A stretch of DNA of 7,570 bases, taken from NCBI GenBank assembly GCA_903842855.1, contig CAIMNT010000015.1, positions 1 through 7,570 on the forward strand. The letters are read 5' to 3'. Shown here piece after piece: positions 1-6,954 of the stretch. Under the pieces are notes generated by a model. That model saw only the letters and a list, made by a program, of their open reading frames with translations. It searched no databases and had not been told where the DNA came from. The stretch comes from an uncultured Actinomycetes bacterium (GTDB lineage Bacteria > Actinomycetota > Actinomycetes > Nanopelagicales > Nanopelagicaceae). The translations under genes and the position numbers were made by a program. Within the stretch, counting starts at the first letter, position 1. Every line of letters starts with the position of its first letter.

Positions 1-420
1 CTTTACGACGACATTTTGATCGACTGCTCCCCTTCACTTGGAACGCTCACCATCAATGCGCTCACCGCCTCAAATGGCGTTCTCATTCCCATGGAATGTG
101 AGTACTTCGCGGTCCTTGGACTCTCCCTGGTTAAGAAGACGATTGAAAAGATCCGCGAGAACACCAACCCAGATTTAGTAATCGATGGCATTCTGGCAAC
201 CATGTTCGATCGCAAGACTGGACACTCCAGAGATGTCCTTGAGCTGATCGACAAAGAGTTCCCAGATGAACTTCTAGACACCATTATTTCTCGGACCGTT
301 CGCTTCTCTGAATCAACAGTCAAGGGCGAGCCTGTCACCACCTATGCCAGCAGTTCGCTAGGAGCTCTCTCCTATCGCCGACTTGCTCGAGAACTAATCG
401 CACGTGGAGGTGCCAAATGA
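1..420 (+). CDS. ParA-family ATPase, 3' part (gene begins upstream of window)
   Basis: The reading frame is open from base 1 and ends in TGA at 418-420, so the N-terminal half with the deviant Walker A motif lies outside the window. The first residues visible (LYDDILIDCSPSLG) are the Walker B region of ParA/Soj/MinD-type ATPases. The segment after it, with NALTASNGVLIPMECEYFA, is typical of chromosomal ParA proteins. Such ATPases bind DNA non-specifically as ATP dimers and position cargo or chromosome regions. In actinobacteria a ParA-like gene of this kind lies next to xerD and scpA/scpB; the Corynebacterium member, PldP, affects division-site placement. I infer that this is that orphan ParA rather than the parA of the oriC parAB locus, but without the N-terminus and the upstream genes this is not certain. 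The gene overlaps the next one by four bases (ATGA), indicating translational coupling. A TTG at 16-18 is internal to Walker B and is not a start. Confidence 0.9.
   Translation, partial: LYDDILIDCSPSLGTLTINALTASNGVLIPMECEYFAVLGLSLVKKTIEKIRENTNPDLVIDGILATMFDRKTGHSRDVLELIDKEFPDELLDTIISRTVRFSESTVKGEPVTTYASSSLGALSYRRLARELIARGGAK
406..410 (+). promoter_or_regulatory. Ribosome binding site of the RHH-like gene
   Basis: GGAGG lies six bases before the ATG at 417, inside the last codons of the ParA gene. It is a strong Shine-Dalgarno match and supports the chosen start and independent initiation in the overlap. Confidence 0.75.
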
Positions 421-818
421 GTCGTCGCGTTAGTCTTCCTGGCGCAGAAGAACTCTTCCGCCAAACAACAACGCTCAGCGCTGTTCCATCTGTAACCCCA
501 ACCCCTGCAGAGGATCAGCCTCAGGCCCCCATCCTCGCTACCCCAAGCAAGAAATCTGTCAGAACCACTCCTCGTCGAAGAGTAAATACCTTTGATCGCT
601 CACCGAGTGGTCGAGAGCGCCATGATGAGAAGATTACTGTCTACCTCTCCCCTGAAGAGCTTTACGATTTAGAGCAAGCACGTTTAGCGCTCCGCGGGGA
701 TTTAGGTCTTGCGGTAGATCGAGGTCGCATCGTTCGCGAATCCTTAGCGATTATCATCGCTGATCTGGAATCCAAAGGCGATCAATCAATCATCGCGCGC
801 AGATTGCGCGGTCGTTAA
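417..818 (+). CDS. Conserved actinobacterial protein with ribbon-helix-helix-like domain, candidate ParA partner
   Basis: A 133-residue protein in three visible parts. Residues 1-20 carry a motif (SLPGAEELFR at 6-15). Residues 21-68 are rich in Pro, Ser, Thr and Arg and are probably disordered, with basic clusters such as TPRRR at 51-55. Residues 70-133 look folded: a strand (KITVYLS, 72-78), a helix (about 79-93), a second helix (about 101-118, starting DRGRIVRESL), then a basic tail ending RRLRGR. Strand-helix-helix is the pattern of ribbon-helix-helix DNA-binding dimers. I recall similar proteins beside ParA in other actinobacteria, usually annotated as hypothetical. Overlap with the ParA gene by four bases and a strong RBS argue for co-production. 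I infer a ParB-like role (DNA binding through the C-terminal part, ATPase contact through the N-terminal motif); the sequence alone does not prove this. Weak alternative: an antitoxin-like repressor, but no toxin gene adjoins. Confidence 0.82.
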   Translation: MSRRVSLPGAEELFRQTTTLSAVPSVTPTPAEDQPQAPILATPSKKSVRTTPRRRVNTFDRSPSGRERHDEKITVYLSPEELYDLEQARLALRGDLGLAVDRGRIVRESLAIIIADLESKGDQSIIARRLRGR

Positions 819-828
819 TCTAGTAAAT

Positions 829-1728
829 TTATTTAGCCCGTGGATGTGCATTAGCGTAATTCTCTCGCAACTTGTCGATGGTGATTAAGGTGTAGATCTG
901 CGTTGTCGTAACTGAAGAATGACCTAACAACTCTTGAACTACTCGAACATCTGCTCCACCATCAAGTAGATGAGTCGCATAGGAATGTCGGAGTGAGTGA
1001 GGTGAGACATCTACCGAAATTTTTGCCCGCTTAGCAGCATCGGCCACCATCTTCCACATAGATTGTCTAGAGAGTCTGCCACCGCGATCGTTGAGAAAGA
1101 GCGCTTCTCTATCGGCGTTTTCCAAGTTCGGACGAACTCGCACTAAATATTGATCGAGCGCCTCCCGGGCATATCTGCCGATCGGTACAACTCGTTCCTT
1201 GCCACCTTTTCCTGAGAGTCGCAGACTAGAAACCTCACCCCCGTCAATTTTCATAACATCATTTACATTGAGAGCGACAATTTCCGATATACGCGCGCCA
1301 GTTCCATAGAGCAATTCAAGTATCGCGCTCTCACGGAGCGCCTGCGGATTGCCAGGTGACTTGGCTGCTGCAATGAGGTCTGAGACCTCGGCAATAGTCA
1401 AGGCTTTGGGAAGCCGTAATTTAATTTTGGGGGGCTTTACATCCTTTACCTGATTAAGAACTCCCTGCTCTTTACAGGTGAACTCCACGACGTTTCGAAT
1501 GGCCACAACTGATCTCGCTATAGAGCTCTCGGCAAGTCCGCGAGATCGGGCTGTGGCAATGAATCGCTCTAAATCTTGTGGGGTGACCAAGGACAAATCG
1601 TCAATCACTTGCTCGATTAAGAAGCGCTCTATATCCCTGAGATATGCCGAGGTAGTGTTCTTGCTTAAACCGCGTTCTACAATCAAATGATTGATGTACT
1701 CGCTAAGTTGCGAGTTAGCGCGAGTCAT
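829..1728 (-). CDS. xerD: Tyrosine recombinase XerD (XerC/D family)
   Basis: A 299-residue site-specific recombinase, the usual length for XerC/XerD. Residues 1-90 form the SAM-like N-terminal core-binding domain; residues from about 107 form the catalytic domain. All six active-site residues are visible: R146 in GTGARISE, K174 in GKGGKER, H244 and R247 in PHSLRH, H270 in LLGH, and the nucleophile Y279 in TQIYT. With its partner it would resolve chromosome dimers at dif near the terminus. Position directly after pyrG is the usual actinobacterial xerD site, which favours XerD over XerC. The ATG at 1728 overlaps the end of pyrG by 14 bases; AAGGG lies only two bases before it, so initiation may rely on coupling. 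No dif-like site is visible here. The gene meets the + strand RHH gene tail to tail with a 10-base gap. No NUDIX gene lies between pyrG and xerD, unlike in many relatives. Confidence 0.95.
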   Translation of the reverse strand: MTRANSQLSEYINHLIVERGLSKNTTSAYLRDIERFLIEQVIDDLSLVTPQDLERFIATARSRGLAESSIARSVVAIRNVVEFTCKEQGVLNQVKDVKPPKIKLRLPKALTIAEVSDLIAAAKSPGNPQALRESAILELLYGTGARISEIVALNVNDVMKIDGGEVSSLRLSGKGGKERVVPIGRYAREALDQYLVRVRPNLENADREALFLNDRGGRLSRQSMWKMVADAAKRAKISVDVSPHSLRHSYATHLLDGGADVRVVQELLGHSSVTTTQIYTLITIDKLRENYANAHPRAK

Positions 1729-3355
1729 TTCCCTTAAGCGCAGCAGCTATCAATCCCGCGAAGAGCGGATGGGCTTGCGTTGGACGGGACAAGAACTCGG
1801 GGTGTGCTTGAGTGCCCACGTAATATGGGTGAATATCGCGCGGAAGTTCAACAAATTCAACGAGATGACCATCAGGTGACTGACCTGAAAACACAATTCC
1901 GGTAGTGGAGATCACCTGTCGGTATGAGTTATTAACTTCATAGCGATGGCGATGGCGCTCTTGAATTTGGGTGGCTCCGTAAAGTTCTGCCACAAGAGAA
2001 CCCGGGGCGAGATCTGCGGGATAGAGTCCAAGGCGCATCGTTCCGCCCATATCTCCGATACCAGCGACTATCTGCTCTTGACTCGCCATCGTGGAAATAA
2101 CCGGATCGGGAGTCTCTTCATCAAACTCTGCAGAGTTAGCCAAGGGAAGTCCAGCTAAATTCCGTGCCGCTTCAATCACCATGCACTGCAAACCAAGACA
2201 GAGTCCCAGGGCTGGAATCTTATTTTCGCGGGCATACTTGAGAGCTCCCACCTTGCCGTTAATCCCTCGAACTCCGAATCCTCCCGGCACACAAATAGCG
2301 TCTACATCGCTGAGGTGAACTGACGCACCTTCATCGCTCTCACATTCATCGCTGGGTACCCACTTAATCTTCACTCGAGCGTTATTTGCAAATCCACCAG
2401 ATCGCAGCGCTTCCGTGACCGACAAATAGGCATCCGGTAGATCAACGTACTTTCCGACCAGCGCTACAGAGACTTCATGTGCTGGATGATGAACCTTCTC
2501 TAAAAGCGAATCCCATTCACCCCAAACTACATCTGTAACACTGAGCCCTAAACGACGAATAACATAACCATCAAGTCCCTCGGAGTACAAAACTTTAGGA
2601 ATGTCGTAGATGCTTGGAGCATCTACGGCAGCGACTACCGCCTCCAAATCCACGTCACACATCGCTGAAATCTTTCGCTTCACAGACTCCGGAATTTCGC
2701 GATCTGATCGAACAACTATTGCATCTGGAGCGATACCAATTGAACGTAGAGCGGCCACGCTATGTTGCGTTGGCTTGGTCTTCAACTCCCCGGATGGTCC
2801 AATGTACGGAACAAGGGAGACATGTAAATAAAAGACATTTTCGCGTCCAACATCTTGGCGAATCTGACGCGCCGCCTCTAAAAATGGAAGTGATTCAATA
2901 TCTCCGACCGTGCCACCGACTTCGGTGATGACGATATCTACATCAGGCCCAGCCATCGCGCGGATACGCTCTTTGATCTCATTGGTGATGTGAGGAATTA
3001 CCTGGACGGTGTCGCCGAGGTAATCACCGCGTCGCTCGCGCGCAATCACATTTGAGTAAACCTGGCCAGTTGTTACATTGGCAAAACCCTCTAGATTTCT
3101 ATTGAGAAATCGCTCGTAATGGCCCACATCAAGATCGGTCTCCGACCCATCATCAGTGACAAATACCTCACCATGTTGAAAGGGGTTCATAGTGCCTGGA
3201 TCAACGTTGATATAGGGATCTAGCTTCTGCATTGTCACCCGAAGGCCACGAGATGAGAGTAAGCGGCCCAGGCTTGAGGCTGTGAGACCTTTTCCAAGAC
3301 TTGAGGCGACCCCGCCAGTTACGAATAAATGCTTTGTCACATGATTACTGGTCAT
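1715..3355 (-). CDS. pyrG: CTP synthase
   Basis: A 546-residue CTP synthase, normal full length, catalysing ATP- and glutamine-dependent amination of UTP to CTP in the cytosol. The N-terminal synthetase domain (about 1-275) starts with the ammonia-ligase P-loop (TGGVASSLGKG, 13-23), followed by KLDPYINVDPGTMNPFQHGE (44-63), which helps bind nucleotide and Mg. EVGGTVGDIES (145-155) is also typical. The C-terminal class I glutamine amidotransferase domain (about 295-540) has the oxyanion region PGGFG (358-362), the nucleophile C386 in GLCLGLQ, and the catalytic pair H518 and E520 in AHPE. The ATG at 3355 gives the N-terminus expected for actinobacterial PyrG (TKHLFVTGG). No clear Shine-Dalgarno precedes it; recN ends six bases upstream, so translation is probably coupled. 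The genes usual between recN and pyrG in mycobacteria (SteA-like and mctB) are absent. Confidence 0.98.
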   Translation of the reverse strand: MTSNHVTKHLFVTGGVASSLGKGLTASSLGRLLSSRGLRVTMQKLDPYINVDPGTMNPFQHGEVFVTDDGSETDLDVGHYERFLNRNLEGFANVTTGQVYSNVIARERRGDYLGDTVQVIPHITNEIKERIRAMAGPDVDIVITEVGGTVGDIESLPFLEAARQIRQDVGRENVFYLHVSLVPYIGPSGELKTKPTQHSVAALRSIGIAPDAIVVRSDREIPESVKRKISAMCDVDLEAVVAAVDAPSIYDIPKVLYSEGLDGYVIRRLGLSVTDVVWGEWDSLLEKVHHPAHEVSVALVGKYVDLPDAYLSVTEALRSGGFANNARVKIKWVPSDECESDEGASVHLSDVDAICVPGGFGVRGINGKVGALKYARENKIPALGLCLGLQCMVIEAARNLAGLPLANSAEFDEETPDPVISTMASQEQIVAGIGDMGGTMRLGLYPADLAPGSLVAELYGATQIQERHRHRYEVNNSYRQVISTTGIVFSGQSPDGHLVEFVELPRDIHPYYVGTQAHPEFLSRPTQAHPLFAGLIAAALKGNDSR

Positions 3356-3361
3356 GGGACA

Positions 3362-5086
3362 CTAACTTATCACGCTTTCCCGAACCATCTCGAGCAGCTC
3401 GCGCGCGTGTTCCTGCGCAGAAGCAGATTCCTCTTGACCTGAAAGCATTCGAGCGATCTCTACGCTCCGCTCCGACTCATTGAGGGCAACTACATCAGAG
3501 ATGCTGACTGAACCTCCCTCGCTCTTGCGAACTACTAGGTGATGATCGGCCCAAACCGCAACCTGGGCCAGGTGCGTCACTACGATAACTTGCGCATCCT
3601 TAGCTAGTAGATGAAGTCGGCGACCAACTTCAACTGCCGCTTTGCCCCCGACTCCTGAATCAACCTCGTCGAAAATATATGTCGGAACCTGATGCACCGC
3701 CGCTAAAACTACTTCAATAGCCAACATCACTCGCGATAATTCGCCACCACTTGCAACCTTTGTAATTACTCCTGGCTCGGCCCCTTCATGGCTGGTGAAG
3801 AGCAAGGCGACCTCGTCTAATCCTGAAGCGGAGAAATCTCCGATATCAGAGCCCTGCTTTGAAAGCACCTCCACAATGATTGAAGAGTGAGGCATGGCCA
3901 ATAGACGTAGCTCGCTCGTTATTTTTTGCTGCAAGATAGCAGCAGTGTCGCGTCGACTCTTACTTAACTCATGTGCCGATTTACTCAGATTTAGAAAAAC
4001 GAGGTGTAATTCTCTCTCAAGGTCGGCTATGCGATCCTCACCACCCTCGAGGTCGGCGATTCGACCAGAACTTTCGCGAGCTCGATCTATCAGTTGTGTG
4101 AATGCGATCTCTCGATCGCTGCCCTCGCCAAATTTCTTAATAAGCGAATTGATGGCGCTTTTACGCTCTTGCAAATACTCCAGCCGGATTGGATCAGCAT
4201 CGAGTGCAGATAGGTACCTATGTAGTGCACCAACAACCTCTTGATAGGTGTAAAGCGCATCGCCGAAACTCTCCGTCAAAGTATCGAGTTCCGAATCCTT
4301 TCCCGCTGCATGATCTAGCGCTCTCTTTGCGCTCGCTAGCGCTGCACTGACTGAGAAATCCTCTGCATCAACTAGGTTCAGCGCCAAACTCGCTGCTTGC
4401 TGCAATTCATCGACGCTGCCCAACCGGTTGAGCTCGGCCTCGATCTCAGCCAGTTCACCTAACGTAGGATTGATCGCGCTGAAGGCGGCTACAAATTCCG
4501 TGAGCTTTGCAATTTCCCTTTCGCGATTCTGGTAATCGCTGCGTAATTGTTCAATCCGCTCTGACAACTCCTGATGCTCGCGATAGAGCTCTGCGACTTG
4601 ACCCACCAGCTCCAGATGATTGCCGAAAGAATCCAAGGTGCTGCGGATAAAAGTTGGCTTGGTCAATCTATGGTTACTTGATTGAGCATGTACTTCAACG
4701 AGTTCTTCGGCAATTTCTGCAACTTTTCCAGCAGTGGTGGGCTCACCACCAAGTTGAATTCGAGATTTTCCATCGCTCGTTACTGATCGAGAGATCAGCA
4801 GCGAACCAGATTCAACCTCCGCACCACTCTCCTCGATGACAGATACGAGCGGCTCTGTGATGGCGAATCGGCCGGCAGCTACTAAACGGTCGGCTCCGGT
4901 TCGAACTTTTTCGGAATCAGATTTCCCGCCAAGTATGAGGGAGAGAGCGGTCAGAACCATGGTCTTGCCGGCGCCGGTCTCTCCGGTGAGAACATTTAGG
5001 CCAGCCTTAAATTCAATTTCAGCAGATTCAATCACACCCAAATTACGGATGCTTATCTCTTCTATGCCGCGAAAATACTCACTCAC
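3362..5086 (-). CDS. recN: DNA repair protein RecN
   Basis: A 574-residue SMC-like ATPase, close to the usual RecN length, which acts early in double-strand break repair by holding DNA ends. The head domain is split. The N-terminal half has IRNLGVIESAEIEF (13-26) and Walker A GETGAGKT (35-42). The C-terminal half has the ABC signature SGGELSR (446-452), Walker B YIFDE with E474, the RecN-type D-loop DSGVGG (476-481), and the switch histidine H505 in VVTH. Between them, about residues 160-400 are long charged helices of the short coiled-coil arms. The start is a GTG at 5084-5086, eight bases inside the end of nadK; it gives only a few extra residues before the conserved ISIRNLGVI, and no ATG lies in a better place. 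Its RBS is weak, so coupling to nadK termination is likely. nadK-recN pairing is widespread in bacteria. Confidence 0.97.
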   Translation of the reverse strand: MSEYFRGIEEISIRNLGVIESAEIEFKAGLNVLTGETGAGKTMVLTALSLILGGKSDSEKVRTGADRLVAAGRFAITEPLVSVIEESGAEVESGSLLISRSVTSDGKSRIQLGGEPTTAGKVAEIAEELVEVHAQSSNHRLTKPTFIRSTLDSFGNHLELVGQVAELYREHQELSERIEQLRSDYQNREREIAKLTEFVAAFSAINPTLGELAEIEAELNRLGSVDELQQAASLALNLVDAEDFSVSAALASAKRALDHAAGKDSELDTLTESFGDALYTYQEVVGALHRYLSALDADPIRLEYLQERKSAINSLIKKFGEGSDREIAFTQLIDRARESSGRIADLEGGEDRIADLERELHLVFLNLSKSAHELSKSRRDTAAILQQKITSELRLLAMPHSSIIVEVLSKQGSDIGDFSASGLDEVALLFTSHEGAEPGVITKVASGGELSRVMLAIEVVLAAVHQVPTYIFDEVDSGVGGKAAVEVGRRLHLLAKDAQVIVVTHLAQVAVWADHHLVVRKSEGGSVSISDVVALNESERSVEIARMLSGQEESASAQEHARELLEMVRESVIS

Positions 5087-5924
5087 CGCGCCAGCCTTCG
5101 ATAGGCAACTTAAATTTCGCTACGAGGCGATCGGTGAAGACTGCAGATTCAATGTGAAGGAGTTCAACCTGTTGCTTTGATTTGCGGATGACGATTCGAT
5201 CACCGGAGAGAAGTGGAGTCTTGCGCATCCCGTCAGCCGAGATCATCGCCTCACGTGATTCGATATCGATAACAACTGAAGACTCGGGAGAGATGACCAT
5301 CGGTCTGGAGAAGAGCGCATGGGCTGCCAGCGGAAGCACAACAATTGCATCAACCTCGGGCCAGAGAACTGGACCTCCTGCAGAAAATGCGTATGCGGTT
5401 GAGCCAGTTGGGGTAGCACATATGACTCCATCGCATCCCCAGCGTGAGAGAGGTCGATCATCTATCTGCACGAAGAGCTCAACCATCTGAGCATGGCTAC
5501 GTTCAATAGTGAATTCGTTGAGAGCCCAACCTTGGGCAATGACTTTATCGTCGCGCAGTATCTCGCTACTGAGCAGCAGACGTGGCTCGCCACGATAACT
5601 CTTTGCAGCGATTGCAGCGGCAAGTTCTTGCGCTGAAGGGCGATTTATCTCTGCTAGAAAACCTACATTTCCGAGGTTGATTCCCAGGATCGGTATATCG
5701 GTGCCCAGAACCAGTTCGGCGGCGCGCAGGATGGTTCCGTCGCCACCGAGGACAATCGCTATCTCGTACCGACGCTCGCTACCCATTCCCTCTGAGCCCG
5801 GAAGCCCCCCTGGATAGTTGGTGATGCTCGAGATCCCAACTTCTGTCAAAGCAGCAATTAGCTCCTTGGCGAAAGAGGTCGCCTCTGGCCGAGTTGGGTG
5901 GACGACGAGTAGGGCGGTGCGCAT
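5079..5924 (-). CDS. nadK: NAD kinase
   Basis: A 281-residue ATP- or polyphosphate-dependent NAD kinase, making NADP from NAD in the cytosol. Diagnostic motifs are all present: GGDGT at 60-64 (catalytic D62), GINLGNVGFL at 81-90, the nucleotide-contacting NE at 136-137, and CDGVICATPTGSTAYAFSAG at 164-183. No signal peptide or membrane segment is seen. The ATG at 5924 is well supported by a purine-rich RBS six bases upstream. This gene has the largest upstream gap in the cluster (59 bases from the tlyA stop), while its end overlaps recN by eight bases. Placement between tlyA and recN is the standard actinobacterial order (ppnK in M. tuberculosis). The first residues (RTALLVVHPTRPEA) match actinobacterial NadK starts. 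Confidence 0.97.
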   Translation of the reverse strand: MRTALLVVHPTRPEATSFAKELIAALTEVGISSITNYPGGLPGSEGMGSERRYEIAIVLGGDGTILRAAELVLGTDIPILGINLGNVGFLAEINRPSAQELAAAIAAKSYRGEPRLLLSSEILRDDKVIAQGWALNEFTIERSHAQMVELFVQIDDRPLSRWGCDGVICATPTGSTAYAFSAGGPVLWPEVDAIVVLPLAAHALFSRPMVISPESSVVIDIESREAMISADGMRKTPLLSGDRIVIRKSKQQVELLHIESAVFTDRLVAKFKLPIEGWRGE

Positions 5925-5930
5925 CTCTAC

Positions 5931-5937
5931 TCCCCTC
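5931..5937 (-). promoter_or_regulatory. Ribosome binding site of nadK
   Basis: On the minus strand GAGGGGA lies six bases before the ATG at 5924. It is one of the two clearest Shine-Dalgarno sites in the leftward gene series and decides the nadK start. Confidence 0.7.
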
Positions 5938-5945
5938 GCCTCAAT

Positions 5946-5971
5946 CTGCTCTATCGAATGGCTGCTCTATC
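5946..5971. repeat. Two 10-base direct repeats in the tlyA-nadK gap
   Basis: CTGCTCTATC occurs at 5946-5955 and again at 5962-5971 (16-base period, + strand reading) within the 59-base gap between the tlyA stop and the nadK start. The copies are exact. It could be a chance duplication or a small regulator site; nothing else in the sequence supports a function. Confidence 0.4.
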
Positions 5972-5983
5972 TCGTGGACCAGC

Positions 5984-6772
5984 CTATTGTGGACCGTCTG
6001 CAATTGCCGCCTCTAAATCTACGGCAGATAGCTCACCGCTACCTCGACGTAACCAGAGGAAATACTCCACATTTCCCGCTGGACCTGGAAGCGAGCTTGC
6101 AACTACGCCTTTGCATCCAAGTCCCATATCGTACGCACAATCAGCAACCTCCTGGACGGCGCTCCTGCGAAGATCTGGATCACGCACAACTCCGCCCGCG
6201 CCTAATCGTTCGCGCCCCACCTCAAATTGTGGCTTGACCATTACGAGAAAATCAGCGCTAGGAGTAGAGACGCTAACCAGAGCTGGTAATACCAAGGTAA
6301 GAGAGATGAAGGAGAGATCTGCAACAACAATCTCTGCCGGCTCACCAACTTGGTCAAGGGTGAGGTGGCGAACGTTGGTTCGATCAAGGATAACCACGCG
6401 AGGATCTTGCCGTAGCTCCCAGGCCATCTGTCCATATCCAACATCTACAGCAACAACATCCTTAGCACCTCGTTTGAGCAATACATCTGTGAACCCACCG
6501 GTCGAAGCTCCAGCATCTAAGGCGCGCTTTCCTTCAACTCTAACTTCGGTGAAGTGATCGAGTGCTCCGGCTAATTTATGTCCGCCTCGTGATACAAAAT
6601 CGTCTCGTTCACCTTGAATGACTATTGAAGTTTCGGCATCAACTTGTGATGCCGGTTTGCTGGCAGGAATTCCACTGACTAACACAGTACGAGATTCAAT
6701 GAGATCAGCGGCGTGATCACGAGATCGAGCTAAACCACGGCGAACAAGTTCTGCATCAAGACGTGTCTTCAT
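5984..6772 (-). CDS. tlyA: 16S/23S rRNA (cytidine-2'-O)-methyltransferase TlyA
   Basis: A 262-residue TlyA-family enzyme. Residues 1 to about 58 are an S4 RNA-binding domain (RLDAELVRRGLARSRDHA at 4-21). Residues 64 to about 243 are an FtsJ-type Rossmann methyltransferase with the S-adenosylmethionine loop DAGASTGGFT (86-95) and VAVDVGYGQ (107-115). The catalytic K-D-K-E tetrad is visible as K66 (GGHK), D152 (ADLSF), K180 (VKPQFE) and E236 (GNVEYF). In mycobacteria TlyA 2'-O-methylates C1409 of 16S and C1920 of 23S rRNA, and its loss gives capreomycin resistance; the same activity is inferred here. Family members were once named haemolysins, which is misleading. The interdomain linker reads DDFV where the M. 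tuberculosis protein has an RxWV motif. The ATG at 6772 follows the preceding stop by seven bases with no clear RBS. An rrn operon end lies nearby, but that proximity need not be functional. Confidence 0.96.
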   Translation of the reverse strand: MKTRLDAELVRRGLARSRDHAADLIESRTVLVSGIPASKPASQVDAETSIVIQGERDDFVSRGGHKLAGALDHFTEVRVEGKRALDAGASTGGFTDVLLKRGAKDVVAVDVGYGQMAWELRQDPRVVILDRTNVRHLTLDQVGEPAEIVVADLSFISLTLVLPALVSVSTPSADFLVMVKPQFEVGRERLGAGGVVRDPDLRRSAVQEVADCAYDMGLGCKGVVASSLPGPAGNVEYFLWLRRGSGELSAVDLEAAIADGPQ

Positions 6773-6779
6773 AAATTAT

Positions 6780-6941
6780 TTATTTGCCATCGATCGATCG
6801 CAATGCTTCTTCCAGCTTGGCGTGGATCTGCTCGTAAGCGGCGCCATGCTCATTGAGATCTAAAACTTGCACTAAAGCAATTGCTTCGCGTAGCTCCGAG
6901 AGATCGTTTTGCGAGCCTTCAATTGAAGAGTTCTCATTCAT
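6780..6941 (-). CDS. Small conserved actinobacterial protein (Rv1693-like)
   Basis: A 53-residue acidic protein, MNENSSIEGS at the start, then a helical region (about 13-51) containing LNEHGAAYEQIHAKLEEAL. This resembles the short hypothetical proteins encoded just before tlyA in other actinobacteria (M. tuberculosis Rv1693), in which a pattern like LxEHxxxYExxHxxLxxAL recurs. That comparison is from memory. I chose the ATG at 6939-6941: it sits 13 bases after the SSB-like stop. The longer frame reaching back to 7061 runs through the SSB-like gene out of frame and its extra N-terminus does not look like protein of this family. AGG about 12 bases upstream is a poor RBS. No function is known to me; no catalytic motif, signal peptide or membrane segment is visible. 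It ends seven bases before tlyA. Confidence 0.75.
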   Translation of the reverse strand: MNENSSIEGSQNDLSELREAIALVQVLDLNEHGAAYEQIHAKLEEALRSIDGK

Positions 6942-6954
6942 GGCATAACCGTAC

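Noticed and set aside
796..810. GC-rich hairpin CGCGC-AGATT-GCGCG at the end of the RHH gene, a possible terminator between the convergent genes.
   Set aside because: The stem is only five base pairs and no T-run follows on either strand.
3894..4244. Open + strand frame of 116 codons opposite recN.
   Set aside because: It is antisense to the RecN coiled-coil region and has no RBS or recognisable protein features.
5251..5258. TCACGTGA, the core of the ParB parS site, inside nadK.
   Set aside because: Only about 10 of the 16 positions of the parS consensus match, the flanks are wrong, and the segment is coding sequence. A chance palindrome is more likely.
5958..6557. Long + strand open frame (199 codons) opposite tlyA.
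   Set aside because: It is a shadow of tlyA, which has complete catalytic motifs. The antisense product has no recognisable pattern and is low in complexity (Ser/Thr/Pro/Arg).
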